DNA of 12,308 bases from CAYLLT01 sp964591605. GTDB taxonomy: Bacteria; Planctomycetota; Phycisphaerae; UBA1845; PWPN01. The stretch spans positions 1-12,308 of the forward strand of contig CAZQEN010000233.1 of the NCBI GenBank assembly GCA_964591605.1, read 5' to 3'. The notes beneath the pieces were generated by a model. That model saw only the letters and a list, made by a program, of their open reading frames with translations. It was not told where the DNA came from and ran no database searches. Positions 6,320-12,308 of the stretch are shown one piece after another. Position numbers and translations under genes: made by a program. Every line of letters begins with the position of its first letter. The first letter of the stretch is position 1.

Positions 6320-6378
6320 AAACGCATTCAGAAAGCAGAAAACGAAGAGCCCTACGCAAGGTTGCGTAGGGCTTTTTT
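6298..6378 (+). promoter_or_regulatory. Leucine transcription attenuator (antiterminator/terminator pair)
   Basis: Two mutually exclusive structures are present. Terminator: 6348-6359 pairs with 6362-6373 (12 bp, AGCCCTACGCAA with its complement), followed by T's at 6373-6378. Antiterminator: 6298-6310 (CGTAGGGCCTTCG) pairs with 6343-6356 (CGAAG-A-GCCCTACG), 13 bp with one bulged A, consuming the 5' arm of the terminator. The antiterminator strand begins 9 bases after the Leu codons and ends before the leader stop codon (6317-6319), so a ribosome at the stop would cover it while one stalled on early Leu codons would leave it free. A possible protector helix pairs 6238-6243 with 6301-6306 and 6246-6250 with 6290-6294. 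Confidence 0.8.
6348..6378 (+). terminator. Intrinsic terminator in the leuA leader
   Basis: A perfect GC-rich stem of 10-12 bp with a very small loop is followed directly by TTTTTT. It lies 268 bases before leuA and downstream of the leader ORF, so transcription of leuA must pass it. It is the conditional terminator of the attenuator described at 6298-6378. Confidence 0.85.
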
Positions 6379-6388
6379 GTTAAAGAGC

Positions 6389-6406
6389 CGCGGGCTTCAG
6401 CCCGCG
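6389..6406. repeat. Short palindromic repeat CGCGGGCT-TC-AGCCCGCG
   Basis: An 8-bp perfect stem with a 2-base loop stands ten bases after the attenuator T tract. It has no T tract of its own. It is the first of three unrelated hairpin repeats crowded between the attenuator and leuA. Confidence 0.65.
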
Positions 6407-6472
6407 CGGTCCATCGAACAGGGTGAACCCTGGCCCGCGCATTGGCTCCGTACGAGTGCGCGTTTCAGTGCA

Positions 6473-6538
6473 GTAGGGTGGGCTTTGCCCACCTTTTCCG
6501 AGTTTTCTCGCGCCCATGGTGGGCAGAGCCCACCCTAC
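6473..6538. repeat. REP-like palindromic element, type B
   Basis: The 66-bp element begins GTAGGGTGGGCT and ends AGCCCACCCTAC. Its arms fold as GTGGGC-TTT-GCCCAC (6478-6492 region: 6478-6483 with 6487-6492) and GTGGGC-AGA-GCCCAC (6519-6533). The build is the same as the element at 2473-2539 (67 bp; two 6-bp hairpins with 3-base loops, about 26 bases between them), but the stem bases CCGC/GCGG are replaced by GGGC/GCCC on both strands. It is located in the transcribed leader of leuA. Confidence 0.8.
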
Positions 6539-6551
6539 GGGCTCGCTCCAC

Positions 6552-6568
6552 GGCACGCGGAGCGTGCC
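6552..6568. repeat. Short palindromic repeat GGCACGC-GGA-GCGTGCC
   Basis: A 7-bp perfect stem with a GGA loop is followed by TGCTAC. The GGA loop is the same as in the right arm of the type A element at 2520-2534, and the trailing TGCTAC resembles the CCCTAC end of types A and B, so this looks like a half element of a third type. Confidence 0.6.
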
Positions 6569-6645
6569 TGCTACAGAGGTGTGGCACCGGATTTCGGCGA
6601 GCTCAGTCGAGCCGCGTCGCGCCGGTGCAAAAGTGGATACATCCT

Positions 6646-8223
6646 ATGAGCACCGAATCTGGCAACGTACCGGCCGCGGATCTGCCCATGATCCGCATTT
6701 TCGACACGACTCTGCGCGACGGAGAGCAATCACCCGGCGCGTCGCTCAACACCGCCGAAAAGGTCGAAATCGCCCGCCAGCTCGAGCTGCTCGGCGTGGA
6801 CATCATCGAGGCGGGCTTCCCAATCACCAGCCCGGACGACTTTGAGGCCGTTCGGACCATCGCCGGCATCGTCAGGAACAGCACGGTCGCCGGCCTGGCC
6901 CGCTGCGTCGAAAAAGACATTCTGCGCGCCGGCGAGGCCGTCAAAGGGGCTGCCAGGCCGCGCATTCACGTCTTCTGCGCCACCTCCGCCATCCACCGCG
7001 AGTACAAGCTCAAACGAGCGGAAGAGGAGATCATCAAGCTGAGCGTCGAAGGCGTGAAACTGGCGAAAACCTTCGTCGACGACGTGGAGTTCTCACCCGA
7101 GGACGCCTCGCGGACCGAGCTGCCGTTCCTGACCGACGTGGTCACCGCCGCCATCGAGGCCGGCGCGACAACCGTCAACATCCCCGACACGGTCGGGTAC
7201 TCCACGCCCGATCACTTCACCAGCATCATCCGCCACCTGCGGGCCAACGTCCCGAATATCGACAAAGCTGTCATCAGCGTTCACTGTCACAACGACCTGG
7301 GCCTGGCCGTCGCCAATTCGCTCGCCGCCGTGCTGGCGGGGGCGCGCCAGGTCGAGTGCACGATCAATGGGTTGGGCGAGCGGGCCGGCAATGCCAGCCT
7401 GGAGGAGATTGTCATGGCGATCAAGACCCGCCAGGACGTCTTCGCGTGTCAGACGCGCATCAACACCAGACGCCTCTACCCGATCTCGCGCCTCGTGAGC
7501 TCCCTGACCGGGATTCACGTGCAGCGCAACAAGGCCATCGTGGGCGAGAACGCCTTTGCTCACGAGGCGGGGATCCACCAGCATGGCATGCTGGCCCATC
7601 GCTCGACCTATGAAATCATGAATCCCGAAGACGTCGGCATCACCGGCACGAAGCTGGTGCTCGGCAAGCATTCGGGCCGCCACGCCCTGCGCGACCGGCT
7701 CGAGCAGCTCGGCCACGAGCTCGACGAGTCGCAGCTCGACAAGGTCTTCGACGAGTTCAAGAAGCTCGCCGACCGCAAGAAGGAAATCTTCGACGAGGAC
7801 CTGGAGGCGATCGTCAAACATCTCTTCGAGGAGGCCCAGGTGCGCCGCACCTGGGAGCTGCTGGGCATGCAGGTGACGGCCGGCACCAACATCGTCGAGA
7901 CGGCCACCGTTCACCTGCGCAACACCGAGACGAACGAAGAGGTGGTCGACGCCGCCATCGGCGACGGCCCCATCGACGCCGCCTTCACGTGCATCCTCAA
8001 GCTCACCGGCGTCGACGCCACCTTGAAGAACTACGACCTCCGCGCCGTCACCGGCGGCCGCGACGCCCTGGGCGAGGTCCACCTGGAACTCCAGGCGGGC
8101 ACCCGCCGCTACAAGGGCCGCGGCCAGTCCACCGACGTCATCGAAGCCAGCGCCCTGGCTTTCTTGAACGCCCTCAACCGCGCCATCGCCGGGTCCGAGC
8201 ACACCGAAGCCGACTCGCCCTGA
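6646..8223 (+). CDS. leuA: 2-isopropylmalate synthase
   Basis: The 525-residue enzyme condenses acetyl-CoA with 2-oxoisovalerate, the first committed step of leucine synthesis, in the cytosol. The TIM barrel carries FDTTLRDGEQSPG (residues 19-31, metal-binding Asp20 or Asp25 region), HCHNDLGLAVAN (213-224, with metal ligands His213 and His215) and NGLGERAGNASLEE. HEAGIHQHGML marks the linker helices, and the C-terminal third (about 390-515, ending in the RGQSTDVIEASALAFLNALN segment) is the LeuA regulatory domain that binds leucine. Length and domain order match standard bacterial LeuA rather than homocitrate or citramalate synthase. The frame is open back to 6442, but that part translates palindromic repeats; the ATG at 6646 begins the conserved protein, with a weak GTGGA about 10 bases upstream. 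Expression is probably set by the attenuator upstream in addition to allosteric feedback. No other leu genes follow. Confidence 0.95.
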   Translation: MSTESGNVPAADLPMIRIFDTTLRDGEQSPGASLNTAEKVEIARQLELLGVDIIEAGFPITSPDDFEAVRTIAGIVRNSTVAGLARCVEKDILRAGEAVKGAARPRIHVFCATSAIHREYKLKRAEEEIIKLSVEGVKLAKTFVDDVEFSPEDASRTELPFLTDVVTAAIEAGATTVNIPDTVGYSTPDHFTSIIRHLRANVPNIDKAVISVHCHNDLGLAVANSLAAVLAGARQVECTINGLGERAGNASLEEIVMAIKTRQDVFACQTRINTRRLYPISRLVSSLTGIHVQRNKAIVGENAFAHEAGIHQHGMLAHRSTYEIMNPEDVGITGTKLVLGKHSGRHALRDRLEQLGHELDESQLDKVFDEFKKLADRKKEIFDEDLEAIVKHLFEEAQVRRTWELLGMQVTAGTNIVETATVHLRNTETNEEVVDAAIGDGPIDAAFTCILKLTGVDATLKNYDLRAVTGGRDALGEVHLELQAGTRRYKGRGQSTDVIEASALAFLNALNRAIAGSEHTEADSP

Positions 8224-8259
8224 CGCAGCGGCCGACGACGCCCGGACTCCATGGGTTTC

Positions 8260-8298
8260 GGCCCCCCATCGCGCGTCAGAAGCGCGCTTTGGGGGGCC
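8260..8298. terminator. Convergent-gene hairpin, possible bidirectional terminator
   Basis: GGCCCCCCA (8260-8268) pairs with TGGGGGGCC (8290-8298), and GCGCG (8271-8275) with CGCGC (8283-8287) inside it. The hairpin fills the 84-base gap between the stops of leuA and the convergent FN3 gene. It has no real T tract on either strand, so termination efficiency is uncertain. Confidence 0.6.
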
Positions 8299-8307
8299 GC
8301 TCGAACC

Positions 8308-9240
8308 TTACCTCATGTCGACCACAATCGTCGCCGGCTCGGACGGGTTCCCCGCCGGGTCCACCGCGACCACCTCGAGCGTATTGAGGATCCCCACCGG
8401 CACGTACAGGATCGTCTGGGTCTGTCCGGCCACGCTGTGGTCCAGAACGCCGTTCACATACACGTCGTAGCGGAGCAGCAGCGCCGGATCGACATCGTCG
8501 CTCGACGCATCCCAGAACAACCACACCTCCCCGTCCTGAAACTCCATCCCGTTCGTCCGCAGGTTCCCCGGCGCCGTCGGCGGCGTCGTATCATTCGTAT
8601 TCACCGCCTCGGTCGTCACCGTCGTCGGCTCGCTCACCGCCGACCAGTTCATCCCGAAATCCCGCGCCTGCACCGTGAACGTGTACGTCGTCTCCGGCTC
8701 CAGCAGCAAGATCGTGGCCGACGTGTCCCTCGTCCCCTGCAGCACGGCCACCCCGTCCTGGAACACCCAGAACCACACGTTCGGACCGTCATCCACCGAC
8801 GACCACGACAGCGTCACATGCGTCGCCCCGACGTCCGTCACGCTCACCACCGGCTGCGTCGGCGGCGTCCGATCCGCCGGAAGCGTCACGCTCACCGTGT
8901 TGCTGTTCTTCGACTTGTTTCCCGCCGCATCCACCGCGTACACGAAGAACGAGTAACTCCGCCCCGCCTCCAGCTTCGTCGTCCACGTGAAACTCGTCTG
9001 CGTTTTGGGCACGCTCGCCTCAAGGCCCTGGCTGCTGCGCACCCGGTACGAGAAGTTGCCCGAGTTGTCCGTCGACGCGTTCCACGCCAGCGACACCGTA
9101 TACGACGTCACGCCCGTCACGCGAAGGTTCGTCGGCGCCTTCGGCGGCGTCCGATCGCTGGCCCAGGCCGTGGTCGCCAGCATTGGAATCAGCCCCGCCC
9201 ACAGTGCCAGTGTTCCGTTCATCGAATAAGGGAGAGACAT
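8308..9240 (-). CDS. Secreted protein with three fibronectin type III domains
   Basis: The 310-residue product has a signal peptide (about 1-27, cut after ATTAWA) and then three tandem FN3 domains, about 32-122, 125-212 and 219-308. Each opens with a Pro-rich edge (TPPKAP, TPPTQP, TPPTAP) and shows the typical core Trp (SLAWNAS, TLSWSS, WLFWDAS) and a late aromatic strand (YSFFVYAVDAAGNKS, YTFTVQARD, LEVVAVDPAGNPS). There is nothing else: no enzyme, anchor or sorting tail, so it is a free extracellular or periplasmic adhesion/binding module. A strong ribosome site, GAGGAGGTGT, stands 7 bases before the ATG at 9240 and decides the start over the longer open frame to 9375. It converges with leuA and is divergent from aroDE. 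No partner or ligand can be inferred. Confidence 0.85.
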   Translation of the reverse strand: MSLPYSMNGTLALWAGLIPMLATTAWASDRTPPKAPTNLRVTGVTSYTVSLAWNASTDNSGNFSYRVRSSQGLEASVPKTQTSFTWTTKLEAGRSYSFFVYAVDAAGNKSKNSNTVSVTLPADRTPPTQPVVSVTDVGATHVTLSWSSVDDGPNVWFWVFQDGVAVLQGTRDTSATILLLEPETTYTFTVQARDFGMNWSAVSEPTTVTTEAVNTNDTTPPTAPGNLRTNGMEFQDGEVWLFWDASSDDVDPALLLRYDVYVNGVLDHSVAGQTQTILYVPVGILNTLEVVAVDPAGNPSEPATIVVDMR

Positions 9241-9868
9241 TCGGACACCTCCTCGATTTGACTGTCCAGGGACCCGGGAAATGCGCGCCAGCGCAAACAC
9301 CCATGCAAACCGGGTACCACTCTCACCACTTCTGAAACCGCCGCCTCGCAGTGGCCCGGGCCGCTCCCGCATCACCCGCTTGCGACCCAGTTCGCAGCCC
9401 GCGTGAACTCACTCGCACCCACCCCGTCTGCACCTCACGTTGGTCGTTGGCACCCCGCCTCATGCTGCCGCCCCCGATTCTCACCGCTCCGCGGCCCGGT
9501 CTATTCCCGGAGCGCCTGACGTGTTACCATGCGAGCGGGACAACACAGACCCGACCCCGACCGCCGGCGCCCGAGAACGCCATGACAAAACGAACCCAAT
9601 TCGACAGACCCCTCCCGGGTCACAACTATTGCTGCCGCCGCAACTTGGAAGCGAAACGCTCTGCAGCGCCCCACCCGCGGAATGCCATGCTCACGCTGCC
9701 CCGTCCTCATCGCAGAGCTCAGATCTTCGATCCCCGTTCTTCTGCCAGGCCTCAAGTCCCGAATCTGAGATGTCCTTCCGGCCAGCACCGCCTCCAGGTG
9801 TCCGGCGCGGCTCAGCTTCTCACTTTCTCACTTTCCCACCTTCTCACCTTCCCACGGGGGGCCCGCAC
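9241..9868. other. 628-bp divergent intergenic region without a supported gene
   Basis: This stretch separates the FN3 gene from aroDE. The first 20 bases hold the ribosome site of the FN3 gene. Plus-strand frames run through it into aroDE, but the translations are Pro/Arg-rich low-complexity with no ribosome site or family signature. I found no promoter of good quality for either gene. The last 50 bases hold an 8-bp tandem repeat and the ribosome-site-like GGGGGG before aroDE. Confidence 0.5.
9817..9856. repeat. 8-bp tandem minirepeat, five units
   Basis: Units are TTCTCACT, TTCTCACT, TTCCCACC, TTCTCACC and TTCCCACG. They end 12 bases before the GTG start of aroDE, thus within its likely 5' leader. 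The pyrimidine-rich strand would leave the mRNA unstructured there. Confidence 0.8.
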
Positions 9869-11617
9869 GTGACCCGCCTCTGCGTCCCCATCACCGCCCC
9901 CAGCGTGGAAGCCATGCTTCGCGATGCCCAGACCGCCGTGCGTGCGGGCGCCGACATGGTCGAGCTTCGTCTGGACTATCTCGGCGCCGACCAGGTCAGC
10001 CAGACCGGGTACCTCGTCGAAAAACTGGTCGCTCAGAACGTGCCCCTCATCGCCACCTGCCGCATTGCCGCCGAGGGCGGCCGTTTCGACGGCGACGACG
10101 CCCTGCGGATTCCAGTGTACGAAGACGCCCTGAAGGCCGGCGCCGACGCCATCGATGTCGAACTGGCCTCCTGGACCCGCTGCAAGCCCCTGCGCGAACG
10201 GCTCTGGGCCGCCCTCGACGCCACCGCCGGCCAGCCCCGCCGACTCTTCGACGACGGCGCCGCTCAGATCCTGTCCGTGCACGATTTCCAGGCCACCCCC
10301 CCGCGGTTCGACCCGATCCTGGCGGAAATGCTCAATACACCGGTCGACATCCTGAAGATCGCCTTCCAGGCGAACTCCATCCTCGATTCGATCCGCGTCC
10401 TCGATGCCCTCTATCAGTGGCGCAACGTCATGCCCACCATCGCCCTGGCCATGGGCGAGACCGGCATCCTCACCCGGGTGCTGGCAAAAAAACTCGGGGC
10501 GTTCCTCACGTTCGCCTCGCTCGAAGAAGGAAAGCAGTCCGCCCCCGGTCAGCCCACCATCGGCCAGATGAAGACGCTCTACCGCTGGGACCGGCTCGGC
10601 GAGAAGACCCGCGTCTACGGCGTCGTCGGCTGCCCCGTCGCACACTCCATGAGCCCCGCGCTCCACAACGCCGCCTTCGACGCGACCGGCCATGATGGCA
10701 TATACCTGCCCATGCGGGTTGAGCCCGCGTATGAACACTTTCAGGTCTTCCTCGACGCCGTTCTCGAGCGCCCCTGGCTCGACCTGGCCGGCCTGAGCGT
10801 CACCATCCCCCACAAGGAGAACCTGCTCCGCTGCGTCCGCGACCACCTCGACCGCGGCGGACCCGACTGCGGCTCCATTGAACCCCTCGCCGCCCGCATC
10901 GGCGTCGCCAACACGCTGGTGATCAGCCGCCACGAGGGCAGTAGAACCCGAAGCGCAAGCGAGGGGTTCGTCCATGAGGCTTCCGAACAGGCATCAGCCG
11001 CCCGCATCGAGGATCTCCCGCCTGCGCCTCCATCGGAAAGCGGAAATCGGAAATCAATCCGAAATCCGAAATTGGACGTCTTCAACACCGACTACGCCGG
11101 CGCCCTCGACGCCCTCACCGCCGGCATGGGCATCACCCGCGACGATCTCAAAGACATGCGCATCGCCGTCCTCGGCGCCGGCGGCGCCGCAAAGGCCATC
11201 ATCGCCGGCCTCCGCGACGCCGGCGCCGTCGTCTACATCTACAACCGCACCAACAGCAAGGCCCGCGCCCTGGCCGCCCAGTTCGGCGCCGTCGCCATGC
11301 CCTGGGAATCCCGCAACCAGATGATGTGTGAGATCATCATCAACTGCACCAGCGTCGGCATGTGGCCCGGCGTGAGCGAAACCCCCCTGGAGAAGGAAAA
11401 CATCCCCCCCAACTCCATCGTCTTCGACACCGTCTACAATCCCGTGGAGACGAGACTGCTGAGGGAGGCCAGAGCCCGCAATGGCTCAACCATCGACGGC
11501 GTCGCCATGTTCGTCGCCCAGGCCGCCCGCCAGTTCAGACTCTGGACGAACATCGAGCCCCCCGTCGACCTGATGCATCAGGTTGTCATCCAGCGCCTGA
11601 CCCAAAAGGAGAAGTAA
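9869..11617 (+). CDS. aroDE: Bifunctional 3-dehydroquinate dehydratase (type I)/shikimate dehydrogenase
   Basis: The 582-residue fusion performs steps three and four of the shikimate pathway. The N-terminal half (about 2-235) is a type I dehydroquinase: ELRLDYL (32-38), TCR (63-65), catalytic His138 in SVHDFQ and Schiff-base Lys163 in ILKIAFQ, with the C-terminal PGQ loop. From about residue 246 the AroE half follows: GCPVAHSMSPALHN (shikimate-binding Ser260, Ser262), SVTIPHKEN (catalytic Lys316), NTD (406-408, catalytic Asp408), the NADP loop GAGGAAK (436-442) and NCTSVGM. Between GVANTLVIS and DVFNTD, where AroE normally has a few residues, about 49 extra residues (354-402) are encoded by repeat-like DNA. 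Start: GTG at 9869, just before the conserved TRLCVPI, after GGGGGG; the upstream frame translates minirepeats. Such fusions occur in plants, Chlamydia and some Planctomycetota. Confidence 0.93.
   Translation: MTRLCVPITAPSVEAMLRDAQTAVRAGADMVELRLDYLGADQVSQTGYLVEKLVAQNVPLIATCRIAAEGGRFDGDDALRIPVYEDALKAGADAIDVELASWTRCKPLRERLWAALDATAGQPRRLFDDGAAQILSVHDFQATPPRFDPILAEMLNTPVDILKIAFQANSILDSIRVLDALYQWRNVMPTIALAMGETGILTRVLAKKLGAFLTFASLEEGKQSAPGQPTIGQMKTLYRWDRLGEKTRVYGVVGCPVAHSMSPALHNAAFDATGHDGIYLPMRVEPAYEHFQVFLDAVLERPWLDLAGLSVTIPHKENLLRCVRDHLDRGGPDCGSIEPLAARIGVANTLVISRHEGSRTRSASEGFVHEASEQASAARIEDLPPAPPSESGNRKSIRNPKLDVFNTDYAGALDALTAGMGITRDDLKDMRIAVLGAGGAAKAIIAGLRDAGAVVYIYNRTNSKARALAAQFGAVAMPWESRNQMMCEIIINCTSVGMWPGVSETPLEKENIPPNSIVFDTVYNPVETRLLREARARNGSTIDGVAMFVAQAARQFRLWTNIEPPVDLMHQVVIQRLTQKEK
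10928..11074 (+). repeat. Repeat-derived in-frame insert in the aroE half
   Basis: The insert contains a palindrome with arms GAACCC (10944-10949) and GGGTTC (10964-10969) around GAAGCGCAAGCGAG, and at 11035-11072 a 7-bp periodic run: GGAAAGC, GGAAATC, GGAAATC, AAT, CCGAAAT, CCGAAAT. Both differ in composition from the surrounding gene. It is 147 bases (49 codons), so the frame is kept. Confidence 0.75.
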
Positions 11618-11702
11618 CCGAAAACAATGACCGGGTTTCACATCCTTTGAGAAGCGAAGGGTGGGCAATACGAAGATCGACAACGCAGAGGGTCCCCCAA
11701 AG

Positions 11703-12056
11703 ATGATTACCCATGTGGAGAAGCTTCCCTCAACGCACGAAATCATCAACCGCCTGAAGGTCATGTGCCAGCTCGATCCGGTCGCGTATCCGCAAGGCAA
11801 ACAGGGACAAATCGAGCTTTATATCAGGGGACGCGCCGCCACATCTCGTGCAAGCGTCATCCGTTCGATCTCAAATCTCAAATCTCAGATTTCAAATCTC
11901 CATCCCCCACACTTCCCGCCGCTCGCGCGTGCCTTACTCCGCCCCCCGCGGTACACTACTTCATCGCACATCGGCACCGCCGTCGCTCGCGCCGACGCCG
12001 GCGCCCCTGGCTCGGCCGTCGCCTTGAGGCGGCGCAATACGCAGGTGCTGTCATGA
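11703..12056 (+). CDS. Doubtful small ORF or gene remnant, unknown function
   Basis: An ORF from the ATG at 11703 has a GAGGG-like site about 11 bases upstream. The first 45 codons (MITHVEKLPSTHEIINRLKV and on to about residue 45) look protein-like but have fewer G/C-ending codons than neighbouring genes. The rest translates a 7-bp minirepeat and low-complexity DNA and overlaps the next gene by four bases. It may be a small gene eroded by repeat insertion, or chance. An extension to an ATG at 11661 is possible. I do not recognise a family. It occupies most of the 435-base gap between aroDE and the lipoprotein gene. Confidence 0.25.
   Translation: MITHVEKLPSTHEIINRLKVMCQLDPVAYPQGKQGQIELYIRGRAATSRASVIRSISNLKSQISNLHPPHFPPLARALLRPPRYTTSSHIGTAVARADAGAPGSAVALRRRNTQVLS
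11868..11900. repeat. 7-bp tandem minirepeat, nearly five units
   Basis: Units are ATCTCAA, ATCTCAA, ATCTCAG, ATTTCAA and ATCTC. The period equals that of the minirepeat inside aroE at 11035-11072, though the unit sequence differs. Confidence 0.85.
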
Positions 12057-12308
12057 AGGACCGCATGATCCGGTTGTCGCTGTTCACAGGCCTTGCCTCG
12101 CTGGCGCTTTCTCAGACCGCCTGCCAGCGGGAGCCCGAAGCCGTCGCCGAAGCCCCGGAAATCCAGGAACTGGTCGTGCTCACCCCCCACGCCCAGGCCA
12201 TCCGCGACGCCTTCGCCGAACGCTTCAGCCTCTGGCATGAGAAGATGTACGGCCAGCCCCGAAGCATCCGCTGGATTTACAGGGGCACCGTCGATGCCCA
12301 GCGCTACA
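12053..12308 (+). CDS. Solute-binding lipoprotein, N-terminal part (ABC transporter family, probable)
   Basis: Eighty-five codons are visible before the right edge. The product begins with a positively charged end, a hydrophobic stretch (residues 8-20) and a Cys at 24 in SQTAC, a loose lipobox, followed by acidic/Ala-rich linker (EPEAVAEAPE). Then LVVLTPHAQAIRDAFAERFSLWHEKMYG resembles the opening strand and first helix of family 1 extracellular solute-binding proteins of ABC importers, which take up iron, sugars or other small molecules. AGGTG stands about 8 bases before the ATG at 12053. The binding specificity and any permease or ATPase partners would be beyond the window. Lipoprotein nature is fairly likely; the transporter family is a moderate guess. 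Confidence 0.65.
   Translation, partial: MKDRMIRLSLFTGLASLALSQTACQREPEAVAEAPEIQELVVLTPHAQAIRDAFAERFSLWHEKMYGQPRSIRWIYRGTVDAQRY

Noticed and set aside
6298..6378. T-box or leucine riboswitch instead of a peptide attenuator
   Set aside because: There is no T-box consensus (TGGNACC-like) or specifier loop layout, and the Leu-codon run plus overlapping antiterminator fits ribosome-mediated attenuation.
6442..6645. N-terminal extension of leuA by 68 codons
   Set aside because: The extension translates through the palindromic repeats and is not LeuA-like; the conserved protein starts at 6646.
7093..8202. Minus-strand open frame of 369 codons opposite leuA
   Set aside because: It is a mirror of leuA codons (Val/Asp/Gly/Leu-rich) with no recognisable motif.
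8251..9261. Plus-strand Arg/His-rich open frame opposite the FN3 gene
   Set aside because: Extreme Arg/His content and no ribosome site; the minus strand has a strong ribosome site, signal peptide and three FN3 domains.
9351..9872. Plus-strand ORF of 173 codons between the FN3 gene and aroDE
   Set aside because: Pro/Arg-rich, no ribosome site, and its last part translates the 8-bp minirepeat. I could not support it as a gene.
9812..10975. Minus-strand open frame of 387 codons opposite aroDE
   Set aside because: Gly/Val/Glu-rich shadow; the plus strand carries the dehydroquinase and shikimate dehydrogenase catalytic motifs.

Overview
The window is GC-rich, with long runs of G/C-ending codons, and looks like a chromosomal piece of a planctomycete, most likely Phycisphaerae-like. 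The clues are a fused 3-dehydroquinate dehydratase/shikimate dehydrogenase, a MqnP-type UbiA prenyltransferase, a secreted beta-helix protein with a dockerin-like tail, a secreted fibronectin-III protein, and many short palindromic repeats and 7-8 bp minirepeats in and between genes. The taxonomic call is inference. A run of 10 N at 4060-4069 shows it is a draft assembly.

Layout. Minus strand, 1-5798: a permease cut by the left edge (<1-964), its ArsR-type repressor (1033-1353), a UbiA-family prenyltransferase (1461-2426), a beta-helix/dockerin-like exported protein (2613-4709) and a di-iron/MBL-fold protein (5064-5798). Plus strand, 6182-8223: promoter, a 33-codon leucine-rich leader ORF, an attenuator-type terminator and leuA. 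Minus strand: a three-domain FN3 secreted protein (8308-9240). Plus strand: aroDE fusion (9869-11617), a doubtful small ORF (11703-12056) and the start of a solute-binding lipoprotein (12053->12308).

The main discovery is upstream of leuA. A strong promoter drives a short ORF with seven Leu codons in eight, followed by a perfect terminator hairpin with a T tract. An alternative 13-bp helix (6298-6310 with 6343-6356, one bulged A) would destroy that terminator. This is a complete leucine attenuator on sequence grounds. Palindromic repeats have accumulated between the attenuator and leuA.

Other points: the arsR-like gene and the permease carry near-identical 27-bp operator-like sequences that enclose their -10 boxes, suggesting joint autoregulated control. 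Two of the minus-strand/plus-strand units (ubiA and the leu leader) have a -10 box only 7-8 nt before ATG, and the arsR-like gene 12 nt, which implies leaderless or nearly leaderless mRNAs. The AroE half of the fusion contains about 49 extra residues encoded by repeat DNA. A 120-bp-period tandem duplication includes the stop codon of the di-iron protein gene. Biosynthetic genes here (quinone, leucine, aromatic amino acids) are separate transcription units rather than one operon.
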